Shown one piece after another: positions 19,771 to 32,800 of a DNA stretch of 64,000 bases. The notes beneath the pieces are model-generated. The model did not search any database. It saw nothing but the letters and a program-made list of their open reading frames with translations, and was not told the DNA's origin. The position numbers and the translations under genes were made by a program. Position 1 is the first letter of the stretch; each line of letters begins with the position of its first letter. This stretch comes from Fasciolopsis buskii (taxonomy: Eukaryota; Platyhelminthes; Trematoda; Plagiorchiida; Fasciolidae). The stretch is taken from NCBI GenBank assembly GCA_008360955.1, contig LUCM01009250.1, positions 9,846 to 73,845 on the forward strand. The letters are read 5' to 3'.

Positions 19771-22700
19771 ATGTTTACTAATTTATTTCCTTTAACTTTG
19801 AGCAAGGTTCTCAAGAATGAGTCTCGGGAAATTGGGGTAAATTCATTAGTGGCAGCAAATGGAGTGGGAAGTGAAGGCTAGTCTTAGCTTTTGTAGGCTT
19901 GATGGTTGAGTTCTTGGAGGTCAGCATTGGACCTTGGTTTTGAGCTGCACGATTATTCATTGAATTTCCAAATCTCATGACAGCTTTTATCGCCCGTAGA
20001 ATTGTCCATATGCAGTACATTCAACTGCCTTATTTTAATTTCGATAGCAATAGTGAGATGCTGAACGCTGTACCGCAACTCATCCATGTGGACACTTTCT
20101 TCCGCTTGATGCTGCCGTTTTAAGTAGGGAGACGAGAATCTCTCAGAGCAAACATAACATGCCTCATTGAGACAACAGAAGTTAAGGCGATCCGTCAAAT
20201 GTTCCCAGTACTCGGGTCCATCACAGAGAAGAACGGAAAAGTCATTGAAGCCTAAAAAAGCACTTACCATACTAAAGTCCTCATGGCGGCGAACACGGCA
20301 AATCGAAATTCAGGTGGGAAATACAAGTCGGGTGTTAAAGAACTACTTTTATAATAAGAATTGGGATGAATAAGTGAACTACAGTGGTCAGACTCCTTTA
20401 CAAACGAAGATATTGTTAAAGTCAACTAGGGCCTCGTTACGGGAGGGCAACTGTGGGAGATTGAACAAACCAAGAGATAAAATGCATGAAGCCCGTTAAA
20501 TTCGCCCGCGGTAACGCACAAAAAATAGCCAATTTAATCAATATTTTGTCTGCATAATTCTTATGCAGACCGTCTAAAACCGTGCGTTTGGGAATCAAGA
20601 GCACGGTAAACACCGAGATGACAAGGTTGCGAGGTACAGTCGAATTTTTACTGTTAAAACAAAATGAGTCGAGGTGATTTACACAACTCTTAATTAAAAA
20701 CTTCACTATACTCCGTCTCGTTTCTCAAATTTTGTGAACGATCCACTCGAAGTTGATTTGCATCGTTACTGATGTCAACATGCAACCAGCATTTTTATAA
20801 AAGAATGGCCCCAAAACGCATAGCTTCAGTATTGGAGTCCAATTAAGCTATTTCACCAGTTTTTTTAAAAAGTTGACAGCAGTTTGGCAAATAAGGTGGA
20901 TGGTTTGGGTATTCTGCCTAAATTGTAGTGTTTGAGAACAACTGTCCTTCCCACTGGACGTTTTCATGTTCGTTCAGGAACCTTCAAAAGCAGACGTTTT
21001 ACTCGAATGCTTAATTTTAAGCAGAAATGGAAATATCCCCAGCTTGCCATAATGTCAGTTGGAAAAAATGTCTGCTCATTATACCCTCATATATGGCAAG
21101 CGGTTCGATGTTTGACCGAGCTGCCGCAAGATCTCATTTATTTCTTACGAAAATATTGAATTTATAGTGGGACAGGATGCATATATGATACTGTTTGATC
21201 GATCTTTATTCCATTGCTTTTCGGGAACTGTTTAGTTTAGTTAGATTCGTTATTTCTGCTCTCTTTTGCCTGAGAGTAGTTTTCCCGTTACAAAGCCAAA
21301 TCCTCGATAATGTTGACTGGTCCGCTGTCTGGTTGTTGTGCCCTCCGATGGTTCAAAGACGTTTAGCGTTACCTCGTATTGGCTTTGCTGCCGGAATTTG
21401 CTCGCGTTTTACGAAGACGGGAAGTCCCAATTCACAGTTAATGATCAGTATGTTTACAAACGTGACTTTTTACAGTGCCGCTTCTTTAAGCCAATCAGCG
21501 TGGTTCTAAATAGGCTTTGCCAGGGTAATAGTGCAAACTACCACATGAAATAACCCCAAAAATGCTGGGGGAACTTTCAATCAAAAATTGTTAAGACGAT
21601 ACCCTGTAGTACACCAAAGTGATGTCATTGACCGCAATCACTATTGTTTAACATTCTTATATATTGCTGACGGAAGTAACCTGTAGCATATCGAGGAGAA
21701 GACATGCATAATCAGATATTTGCATCTTATTAATTGAAGGGACGGGTCAGATTAGAAAACCATAAAACCCAGAGTACATTTGTTTAATGCTATCATTAGG
21801 AGGCTTAGGAGTAAAATTAAAAAATCGACATTACAGCAAGTTTTTCTGTAGGCTAACTGGTCACTTTCGGCCAGGATGGGAAGATATATCCGTAGAAGCT
21901 GTAAAGCAGACCCCTTCATCGATTTCCATCCGGTAGGGATGAAAACGACTGGCCTGAAGCAGTTCGATTGTCGGTAGTGTTGTGACATTAGTTATAAAGC
22001 ACGATTCGTATCGGATACAAGCAATCGGAAACGGTTCTTAGTTCCAGCAAGGTGTTGGCTTTATCTGCTAAGATGAACCATGTTTAGATTGGGAATTGTG
22101 GATCAGTTGAAGTACTTCACTCAAGGGAATGCAAGTAGATGCATAACTTAATAGGGGTAGGCGGTTTGTATTAAGGAAAGATGTTTCGTGTGTCCTTAAT
22201 CTATTAACCAAGCAACAGGTTGAAAGAAAGTTTATTCATTCTAACCTGTCGTTCAGTGCAAAGGAAGAAAGGATGATCATCTTTTCGATATCCCGTATAA
22301 ATTTGCATTCACACATCGAAGACAACTTGAATGAGAGAAATCCAAGGGACAGTGTAGGAAGCATGTAGTGGAACAGGAATTTTCGAAGAGTTTGCTTGAC
22401 CAGTATGAAAAGTACAGAAACAAGAAAGCCAACGTCAATGGAAGCCCAGTAATCGTATCAGCCGGCATCAACACTTAAACAACCAAACCAGCAAGCGGTC
22501 TACATGATGAAAGCTATAATAGGCGGAGAAACTAGCCTTACCTCACTTATCCTGCCACGATAAAGGGTTCGTTCCTTCTCACTGCAAAATGCGAAAAATG
22601 CGTAGGTATCCTTCCACGAAGTGAAAATAAGGTAATAACTTGATAAATCATCAAAAGCAGTTCGTAAATTTCGGGCTAGACAAACAACGTTCAGCAAGAG

Positions 22701-23120
22701 AAAAGCAGCCCGTAGGTTCTTTAATGTGGGAAGATTTGTCGGATATAGTTGAAAGTGATGCGACCTGAAATGCATTGACCGACTGGCAGAAAGAAAGCTA
22801 CTCCGACTGGCTGCAAAAGTCAAGTCTAATCGGGACCAGGTTGCGATCACTGGCATCTAGGAAGAGAGATTTAGAACCAAAGCTCTCGGGAATTGTGACA
22901 GTCATGCAATAGAGACTGTTGTGGGAGCTTGATTCCGGCCATTGAGACTGAGACATGATGGAAAGTGGGAACGGCGATGGTTAGAGACATCGACAACTAA
23001 AACTTGCCAATAACACGAAGTACAAAGATCCGGAAGAGATATCTTCTGAAAGCCCTAATGCCTGATAAAACCGAGTAAGAACCCATGAGAAACAATTAAG
23101 GTAACGAAAGTAAGGGAATA
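19771..23120. other. non-coding stretch
   Basis: No supported gene or known repeat was found. Frames of up to 118 codons are present but show no domain, coherent splice sites or conserved partner. Confidence 0.5.
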
Positions 23121-23990
23121 ATGTTTAGAGGTGATAGAGGACTGTCTCAACGAGACTACACCTTGACGTGGTGTGACGGATTGCGTGCCTCCATGATCCA
23201 ACGAGCTATACAGGATGGCTTATCTCAAGCCGAAGATCCAATCATGCCTGGAAGGCCAATAGGTAGAGGACTAACGAAGCAGTTTTCTGGTCCTCCAAGT
23301 CGGGGGGTTGATCTGAGTTAGCAGCTCAGTCGAAAAAACGAGTGGAAGACTAATTGATCCAAATAGCTGGGCTTCTACTCAAAACCAAAGAGTTTGATTG
23401 AGAACCCTAATCTTTCTTCTGCTTAGCGGCTAGACTCCCTAGCAGTACCCGTCCATCAATCCCCATGAGTTACACGCCTACAAATAATTCCATACTGCAT
23501 CGGTCGTCGCGCAGGATAATCAGGACCGCGCTGCCCATTGCGTCGAGCGGGGTGGGTGTTGATAAGTATGCTACTACTCAGAACTCAGAATTCCCTCTCT
23601 TTTATTCAACCTGTCTCTTCTGTCTCCAACCCAATCTGTTTGCCCCTTCTACTTACCCATAGTATCTCCACTGATAACACGCCCGATACTTGCAACGGTT
23701 TATTGTCAAGTAGTGTAGTATCCGGTTTTCAGTCTCAAGCCTCGTCAGCCTCTGCATCTGGGTTCCTTGAATGTGCGCACTTTGTTGCAGGCTGGCCAAC
23801 AGGCGTGTTTGGCTCTGACAGTAGACTCACTTTCGATTGATATCTGCTGCGTGAGTGAAACACGAATTCAAGATTCGAGTAGAGTAGGGTAATTCAACTA
23901 ACTGCGCCAAATGTCTCGTCACGATGTTTCCTGAACACTTCAAGAGACGAAGCAGCTCAAACTGCGGGTCAACGCGTTGTAGGAATAGTC

Positions 23991-25684
23991 TTGAGTGAGA
24001 AGGCTGAAACAGCCCTTTTAGACTGGATCCCAGTTAACAGTCGCTTGTGTGCCATGAGACTGCAGGGATCAGTCGGTGTCCGGAAGGATAGTAGTGTTAA
24101 GCGTAGTTTATTTGTTATCTTGGCATGCGCTCCAACAGACTGCAGCACTGACATGGAGAAAGACGAATTTTACGATAACCTCGTCACCCTTGTTCGGAAG
24201 AGCAAAAAATCTGACATTGTAGTGGAAGCAGGTGATTTTAATGCACAAGTTGGAAAACTTAGTGCATCGGAGTCCTGTTTAGGTGGGCGATACGCCTTGC
24301 CTACTCAGCGAACAGACAACGGGGAAAGACTTCTCCAATTCTGCGCAGACAATTGTTTATTCCTACCTGGTACGAATTTCCGACACAGTTCGCGTCGCAC
24401 TGCGACATGGCGCTCTAACTCGACAGGTACTTTGAGTCAGATCGACTATACTGCAGTAAGCCACCGTTGGCGCGGTTCTGTCCAGAACTGTAGATCATAC
24501 TGGACTACGTACGCCGAATCGGACCATGCGTTAGTTTTAATGCGATTTTTGCTGCAGCTGAATGGCCATCGACGCAGGCCACAAACCCGATTGGACGTAG
24601 AACGTTTGTCTGATTCGGCTGCTCGCAACAGCTACGAACAGAAAATGTCCGAGGAACTAAGAACTGTGACCAATAGCAATGTAGACGATCAATGGATCAA
24701 ATTAAGCAGGCTATGCATTTCGGAGCAAATTTCGCCTGCGGTCCTAGATCTGGCATTCATCAAAAACACTGGATCCCGCAAGCGTCGCTAAGTCTAATGG
24801 AGCAAAAACGCCAGCTGCCTAACTGCAAGGAAGTGAATAAGGTGCATCGACAGTTGCAGCGTCAGTTGACGATAAGCCTTAGGAATGACCGCGAAAACTG
24901 GTGGGTTAAGGTAACGCAAGAGATGGAGAAAGCGGCCGATTCAGATAACAGTCAAAGACTGTTTAAACTTATACGCCACAGCGGTGGACGGCGAACTTCG
25001 GTTAGTGAAGTCGTGTGCGATAGGAATGGAGAGCTCATCCATGGTAGACAGGAAAGACTGGACCGTTGGGCAGAACATTTCAAAGATCAGTTTAACTGGC
25101 CATACGCTATCGTATCTAGTCCGACGCCTGGAGCTGTGAATCTTTGGGAGGCGTCACTTGATCCCCTAACGGAAGTAGAAGTGGAGTCGAATATTCGGGT
25201 TCTGAAGAGGGGAAAAGCTGCCTGTCCCGACGATCTTCCCTCAGTTCTCTTCAAATTGGGTGCAGAAGTGCTGGTGAAATCAGTTGCCTCTTTGCTTCCT
25301 GATATTTGGAACGAGGAGCGTATCCCGATATCGTGGGGTGAGTCACAGACTGTACCCCTCTTCAAGAAGGGTACACGGAGTGACTGTAGCAATCATCGTG
25401 GGATTAGTTCAATTCCGATAGTTACTAAGGTATTAGCTTCGATAATACTACGCCGTTTGAAACCGATTCGTGAGAGTAATATCCGAGAACAACAGGCCGG
25501 ATTTCGGCCAGGTCGAGGTTGCATCGACCAGATATTCACTCTTCGCCAAATACTCGAACCGCGCCACACGCACCGCCGCCCTACGGCGGTAGTCTTCCTC
25601 GACTTGAATGGTACTTTCGACTCCATGGATCGACCAGCACTATTCAGTGCTCTCCACCGGAGGGTATGCCAACGAAGATCGTAA
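23991..25684 (+). pseudogene. RTE-like endonuclease-reverse transcriptase ORF (broken)
   Basis: This is the largest readable part of copy 3. The frame at 23991-24791 holds the endonuclease (GDFNAQVG and the SDHALV histidine), and the frame at 24692-25684 holds the linker and RT fingers/palm. The two frames overlap with a one-step shift near 24760. The RT A motif reads DLNGTFDS, against the DLKGAFDSV of the 52-kb copy. The frame ends before the B motif, which resumes in a third frame at 25519-25905. The enzyme family cuts target DNA and copies element RNA by target-primed reverse transcription in the nucleus. This copy cannot make a whole protein. Confidence 0.88.
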
Positions 25685-26219
25685 ACTTGTTGCGAGCATT
25701 GTGCTCGCATACCTATGGTCGCGTGAGGGCATACGGTGAACTGTCACGTTCATTCGAAACGACCAATGGCGTTCGACAAGGGTGTCCCATCTCTTCATTC
25801 TTGTTCAACTTCGTCATGGACAAGGTGATGAAAGATGCTTTCGGAGATCTCCGGGATGTAAGAGTCGAACTGGGAGGTGGAGGGAAGCTATGTGACCTAA
25901 ATTAAGCAGTCGACCTCGTGTGCCTGTTCGAGTCTGTGGATCATGCACAAAGCGCACTAGGTGGACTGTCGAGATCGGTTGCTCGGTTTGGCATGTGCTT
26001 TGCACCTTCAAAGTGCAAAGTACTGGTACAGGTTTGGACGACAGCAGCGCCGAACGTGATACTGGATGGAGAGGAACAAACGACTGTGGACCGTTTCACC
26101 TACCTTGGTAGCTGCGTGTCCAACGATGGTAGCTCGGCAGTGGAGGTACATATGTGTATATCCAATGTTCGGGCAGCTTACGCTGGACTGAAGCACTTGT
26201 GGCGTCAGCCTGATATTTC

Positions 26220-26397
26220 TTTTATCTTTTATCTTCTGCTTCCTTTATTAATGAAACAACAGTGTACATAAATTATCAAGAAGGGGGCCGCGGCCAACAG
26301 AGGGCTGCCAAGTGGGGAAGTTGACCGACGGTGGGAGGATTCGAGCCTGCGACCTTCACGCCCAAATGCCAGGGCTCACCCATTTGGCCACCGCCGG
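26220..26397 (-). mobile_element. SINE-A nested in RTE copy 3
   Basis: This is the reverse complement of 15465-15642 in window orientation, but the same orientation relative to the host LINE. It sits at the identical position within the RT tail. The shared position and near-identity show that one insertion event has been copied to two loci. Confidence 0.92.
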
Positions 26398-27119
26398 CTG
26401 AAGTTGAAAGGTCGTGTGTACTGCGCCGCAGTCCGCTCAGTTCTGTTGTACGCTTGCGAGACATGGATTATGCGTGTGGGCAATGTTCGTTGGTTGGAGG
26501 TGTTCGACCATCGATGTCTACATAGTACGGCTAGGATTGGATGGAGTGATCGGGTGAGCAATATTGAGTTTAGGAATCTGGTATTGGGTACCACTTCTGA
26601 GAATAGCTTGTTTCAGCGTATGAAACTTAGTAGACTACGCTGGTTGGGTCACTTGTTGCGTATGTCGAACACTCGTCTGCCATACCGTGCGTTATATTGT
26701 GTCCCCCCCGCAAGGAATGGAAGAAGGCATGTCGAGGTCAACAGATGACGGAGCAACGTGAAATGAGAAAATGTACAACGAACTTGGGTAAAGTAGTTAG
26801 GCGTCTCACGTCTTCGTGGTTGGGGTCAACTAGTTGGCTGGAAACACTGAAGTATGTGGCCGTGAACCGTGAACAGTGGCGCTCGTGTTGTCATTGTCTA
26901 TCGAATCAGGATGATTGAAACACGTGCGTTTCTGCAGTTAGATTGTTTTTCGTCTGTTGGCTGCAGCAGCATTTTATCTTTTCCCGCCTGTGTAGGTCCG
27001 CTCCCTGTTTCCCTTGGATGTTCACTCTTTTTTTTGGACGTGTAACTCTGGTGAAAATGCAGCGGTGAGTTAGGCTTGCCTTGCTGTTTAACGATGAACG
27101 ATGATGATGATGGTGATAG

Positions 27120-28210
27120 AGGGTACTCAAGCAGTTTTTGTTATTTCAGTTTACTTAATATTTCCTTTGGATTTGTTATGCTACTCGCAATTTGTATATT
27201 TATGTTTGTGGTACAACGTTCTATCTTTTACCTGAAGCAGGTTAACCGTTCAAACAAAAAAAGATCTCTTCAAAGCCTCGTTTGATATTGAGTCTTTGAG
27301 ATACAAAAGCAAAAATGCGAAACTCCCGAAGTTGTACACATGTGATCCACCCTTGAACTTCTCGGGCATGGAGCAAAACAGCGTTGCTTAACAATTGTAA
27401 GTGAGTACAGTTATTTCGTTTCCCAGGTAAAAGGTACTGGTTCTCCAAGTTTTCGGCATGTGTACGATTGTCTTTTGTTGGTACTCGGAGCAGTACAAAA
27501 TAATTTCAAATTATAAAACTCTTGATTTTTAACTTGAGCTACATGGTATCAGAGTGGAAACTGTCTGTTGCAATAAGGTCCTTGAGGTCCAGTTTCCCAA
27601 GTAAGTGATACAGTTTAGCATTACCTTCGAAAATTCACCCATGCCGAGAAGCATTATCAGTAAAAAGCGAAGTGTTTTAGTGGTCGGACGGGTCTTGTAT
27701 TCGATGTTATAGTGATGACAAATGTTGGCGAATATTTCTAGTTCAACAGTTTCCGGATTTTGGTAACCGCAAGATTGTGAGTACAATGTTGAGGAGAGAA
27801 ATGCCCAACTGAACCACGTTCACCTTCGTGTCGGTTTTTTTTCTTTGAATAGCTTCGGAAATTATGCTGAGACTGGTGTCCGAATACATATCAAGTCGAT
27901 ATTCGTAAGCATTTGATCACTATTGATTCTATTCAGTGAGCAGTCCCCTCTAAATGTTACGTTATTCCACTCGTGTTTGTATGAACGGAGAGTGGCGGAA
28001 AGATTGTGACCGAAAAACTAACACTCTGTAAACGGGAAATGAAGAATAACACGAATCAATGTTACAACAAAATCAAATTCCGTATACACGATGGCGGAGT
28101 GGCGTTCCAGAGAGAAATAATTCGCACCATAAAACTGTTAACCTGTGTGCAACAACTAATTAAGAAACTGCCTGAATTATCCAGTAGCTTTCTGTACGGT
28201 TTTTTGTTTG
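27120..28210. other. non-coding stretch after RTE copy 3
   Basis: No gene or repeat was recognised. It leads to the candidate microexon at 28215. Confidence 0.5.
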
Positions 28211-28214
28211 TCAG

Positions 28215-28249
28215 GTACAAGACAATTGCTGTGACTTCTAACAGCTCAG
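28215..28249 (+). other. candidate 35-nt microexon
   Basis: A strong polypyrimidine acceptor (TTTTTTGTTTGTCAG, ending at 28214) and a consensus donor (CAG|GTAAGT at 28250) bracket 35 nt. Alternatively, the donor closes a longer frame that begins near 28006 and runs open to this point. No protein family is recognised and no partner exons were found, so this rests on splice signals alone. Confidence 0.25.
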
Positions 28250-28259
28250 GTAAGTTTTG

Positions 28260-29700
28260 AATTGTGAAGTGAATGTTTATGTGGCATCATTGCTCATTCC
28301 GCGAGGAGCGTGATCCACGGGCTAAGTGAATTTGTCTCTTGGTGAGTAAACAAAGACAATGGTAGCCCGTTTATTACCACTAGACTAGTCCATTGTGTCC
28401 GATTAGCCACAGCAATCAAGGATGGTGGTTTCACTCCTGCTTTCCAATGGGGCCGACAACCTAAGACCAAAGCTGCCTGCACCGGTGCCCATACCTATGA
28501 AGTGAGCATTATCATCGTGGATGACATTTTCGCAATCAGTGTCAAGTTTGCGATCGATAGTGCGACGTACACAAACGGAAGGTCTGGTAGAACGACTCTA
28601 GAAGCACATTGTCTGGTTCAAGCAAAGTGTACAACAGGTTATGTTGTGACGTGGATTTGTGGTTAGATTTTCGAAATCGCATAAGTGCATTTAAGTCATA
28701 GTTCACTTGAATTCAACTGGAAAGATGTTGAACAAAACAGACGTGTAATTTAAAGTCTAACGATATGTCATTTACTATGGGCTGTTATTTTATCGGTTGA
28801 CTAACGTATCATTTGCAGTTGACAAAACCAGTAAAATTGCTTTGTGATAACCCATTGTGCCTTTCTTCAGATTGCATGGAAGTTATTGTTATCATTAAAA
28901 CGATTTTAATCAACTTAACTGATGGATAGACTCTCGGACAAATTTATCGAAACCCGCCCCAAAACCGCCTAAACCGATGCTGTTTTTAGTGCGCGTGAAT
29001 TATTCGCATCGCTCATCGCCGTGACTTCATGGCTCATGCACCTACTATTCTGGCACTGCATCCATGACGGAAATCAGAACTAGGAGGAAATCGGTCGACG
29101 GTGTTTGAGCATGCATGGCAACGATCGAAAATAAACACGCTGTGAACTGCTTATTTGATTTAACAACCAACGTGTATGCGCATTACACAATCTTGAAATA
29201 TAATATTCAATTCATATGCAGGCAGACAGTCATGTGCTCGGCCAGGTCTATTAGGAATGATTTTGTCAGATTTCAGGACAATATCTGTGATGTGCTATGT
29301 GATTCACAGAGTTTGAAAACTATCATTCCTAGAATTATGTTAAATAAAGTAAATCACCACATGTCTTAGGCACGAGTGCGCCGGGGAGGTAAGTCCCATA
29401 GAATTTGGAACAGTCAGACAAACCTATATATGTATCCCTTTGGGCAAAGCATTATATTGCTAGCAGACAATGCAGAAGTGACATGCATAAGTTTCGGCAT
29501 CCGTGTCTTACTTGAACCACGGGGTATCACGCATTCGATCGTGTCCTTGCAAACTAGTCTGACTCACGTGCCTTTCACCCAGCTTTGTTGTTTGTCGACT
29601 GCTTTGACAGGTGCTTTTAATTCATTTGATTGTTTCGTAAGCGTTGACAGTTGTTAAATTTATGGTTTAGTGACCGGCTTCACGACAAATAGTTCGAAAA
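28260..29700. other. non-coding stretch
   Basis: Nothing supported. A tRNA-like box A on the minus strand near 28390-28420 has no matching box B. Confidence 0.45.
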
Positions 29701-29719
29701 TCCAATTGCAAGATGATAC

Positions 29720-29838
29720 CCTGACTGAAAACTCCACTCGAATTTTGTGCATTTCGTCAAATTCGATGTGACCACTAATATTCCGAATCCCGCCGACCAT
29801 GGTAACAGTTCCTTTTGTCATCGCAATGGAAGAAACAC
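29720..29838 (-). other. candidate 119-nt coding exon
   Basis: On the minus strand an acceptor TTTTCTTCATGCAG ends at 29839 and a possible donor GGGTATC begins at 29719. The open frame between encodes about 39 residues with an amphipathic, protein-like pattern (a TVTMVGG block, then HIEFDEMHKIRVEF). The family is not recognised. The donor is weak and no neighbouring exon was found. Confidence 0.25.
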
Positions 29839-29869
29839 CTGCATGAAGAAAATTTCTTACTTGCACCTT

Positions 29870-32800
29870 ATTCCATAAAGTAAACGGAGCAGATAATAAA
29901 AACTGTAGGGTCTTTGCCTGAGTGCCTTTATCTGACCAAGCCTTCCTACCTGCCTAACTAGAAAAATAGCTACTCAGCAGTTGATTCCCACTTCCATTTT
30001 GCAGACAACTAGCCAATACTAATACCTTTGACTATAAAATATATTGATTACATTGTTGGCCGTCCGGAGATGCACAAAATAGGTTTGCTGATGTGAACAA
30101 GAAAGTCGTATTTCCTTCTCCTACTAAAGCATTATGTACAATTCATTTATTTTACTTCTTATTTTTGTGATTGCATTCTCGCAAACTTGTTTAGACAGCT
30201 TCCCGGTAGTGTCTCCTGTTTTGATGGAAAAGGCTTACCCGGTGATAAGATCCGTAAAAGATACTTCAGAACGCGGCACATACTGAGGCTCTCTATCAAA
30301 GGCAGAAAATTACTTGCAATTGAATAGTCTTATTTCTTATTTTGCCAGTAATATGTACATCGATAACAGGAGACAGTTTTCCGAAAACACGGTTTCTCTA
30401 CTTATTGGTTTTGTCTTGTCGACGGATAAATTTCAATGAATCCATGTGTGATTCCTGATTAGACTTGGCATCCATGCACACCCTTCATAATTCAACCAAA
30501 CAGTGCTGTCTCCAGATTGCTAACATTCACTCAGTTCACACGTTCACAGTTTGCGTTCTCATTTATTCACAAATGATTTTCGTCATATTTTATTCGTGCT
30601 TGTGGGACTTATGGCTCTGTCTGCATAGTGCAGACTAAATTAGATTTCCAAACTGTGTTGTCGAAAACAAAAATTTATTTCATCCAAATATGGTCTAAAA
30701 ACTTCAGAGCTATTCTTTCTGACAAATGTGGAAAATTCTAGCTTGAACTAATGCAGAACAGGTCCTTTGGCTGCAACACCAACTACAAACGCACAAATCC
30801 ATATTCGAATTCACTTTTTGTCTGAGCAACTGGTCGGTCACGCTCTAATGTTTCGTAAATTGCCAGTCATATCGAGCCTTCCTCACATGATCACTAAACC
30901 GGGCGTTTCGACGTACATCTCTCACACGCCTTGGTGCACCCGAAATTCCCGCCCTCCAATCAGCTATCTCTGAATATTGGTTCCTTATGTGATGACCAGT
31001 GAAACAGATTAAACCCAAGCATGGTTCACTGTTTTGAATTTTGAGTGAATACTTTCGCCGTGATTCCTTCATTCGTTAAAGGGTCACGCACTTGAGTCAT
31101 AAGTTTTGTCAATTTCTGTCGTCATTTCGGCAACCTTTCGAGAGCGCTTAGCAATCCGATTACTGAAGTTACAGTTTGACATTGATTGTTTTGCTTCAGA
31201 GAACACAGACACACGTTCAATGTAGATGAAATTGAATTATTGGACCAAGCAACCACAAGACACGCAAAGGGATCCTCGAAAGCACTGCACTCTTCAAAGA
31301 ATCCATTCAGTAGGCACATCGAAGTGCACCAGGTGTACGGTCTGTCGAGGAAATAACGATCCACGTACATGAGGCAACTGGAGAACGAAGTAATGATAGC
31401 ACACCATACAGCATCACATAGACCTTAGTTCTGCTAGGGAAGGAAATTGATGATTATCAACTCATTCAAGTAATAGAGACAATTGGGTTTGGATTAGTGA
31501 CCAAGTCTTTAGGTCTAAGGGTGAACTTAACAGAGGTCAAGCACAATAGGTCAAGGTCAGCTTTGACGTCGAATATTAGTTAAGGGGGAAGAATTTCACT
31601 AAAACAAGTTTGCAGTGGACTGTGTTGACACACTGACTACCTCACTTCTAGTGGTGATGAAACATTTGCGATCTGAATGCCGAGCTCAGCAATCAGGACC
31701 CCGCGTAAACCAACAATCTGTGCTATGACCAACACAGATTTTCAAAATCACTGAAATAAAGGGATCATGTTTACTGAATTCTGAATGAGTGAGACAAAAT
31801 GCTTCTTTCGGAGGCACAATCGTTTTACTGCATTGTCTACTTTCATGAAATCAGAGGCGTATCTCTGTCACTACAGCAGGAAAATTCACTTTAATCCTAG
31901 CTCATTCTCTTTCCATCCGTTTCGTTACGCGGATACCGTCCTCTCGGTTCGTATTAAACCAGGTGAGGGTTGCAGATCACTTTCATAAGGCAAATGACGA
32001 GGCCCGGTTAACCTGATCGCTAGAGACCTTTAACATCTCATGAAGACCTGCTCTGGAGAGTACATTGGCGAAACAATGAGCGGTAACCGTAACTATGCTT
32101 CCACGATTTGTTGTTTCTTCGAGCTATGTCAAAGTGAAGTACATGTGGACTATAAAGTAAGTATTGTGGACTTTTGTTGTGGCCTTATTCCTTGATACTC
32201 CATTGTGCCTTCTCACCTTCCTCTGACTTGTTATCATATAACGTAACCGAAATTAAAAGATGCATATCAAGCATTGTGATTATTAAAATTCCTAACTCAG
32301 AATTGAACCTTATAAAAGCTGCAATTCATTCGATATCACCATTTGTCCTAAGGAGAGGTTGGCAATACCCTTGAGATTAGGCCGCATTGTCAATAGGAAC
32401 TAAGGAATTCGACTGCATGGAAGTAAGACTGCGTCTGCTGAAATGGGGCAATCAAAATGTTTCGTTAATTTGCAGGGTGTACTTTCTGGCAAATTGGTGA
32501 TAATTAATAAGAACACTCAAATACATTCTAATGAACCAGTTCATATTTTGGTTATTGATCCCAGGGAAGCACCTAGTTTTATTGTCTGGTAAACTGATAA
32601 CACTACTCGTTAACGTAACGGAATATGGCAGTCTAGCAACACTTTAAGGATCCGCGGATCTCCGACATTTGTCTTTCTCCTTCGGTGGTGAAGACCATAC
32701 TGAAAGCCATTTGTGATCGCGCGGGTGTTGGAGTTTTAAGTTGCGCTCCACTTGTCATTAGTAATGCTATTTGACCACTATCGTTATACTGAACACTGGA

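Larger units (their letters stand above)
23140..27118 (+). mobile_element. near full-length RTE-like LINE (copy 3), broken
   Basis: About 4 kb. A 5' leader (23140-23350) matches the leader of copy 2. An APE-type endonuclease follows: an ETRIQDS-like block near 23857, APTDCS, GDFNAQVG near 24231, and the DHALV catalytic end near 24520. The reverse transcriptase spans about 25100-26000: VPLFKKGTRSDCSNHRGIS, QAGFRPGRGCIDQIFTLRQ, the A motif VVFLDLNGTFDS and the B motif GVRQGCPISSFLFNF. The C motif (YADD) is destroyed: a TAA stop near 25903 is followed by AVD. Frameshifts occur near 23840-23990, 24760 and 25670. The C-terminal region carries a nested SINE-A. The 3' UTR ends in a GATGATGATG tail at 27090-27110. 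It is a dead copy. Confidence 0.9.

Noticed and set aside
28390..28420. tRNA-like box A on the minus strand (TAGTCTAGTGGTAATAA)
   Set aside because: No box B downstream and no acceptor stem pairing.
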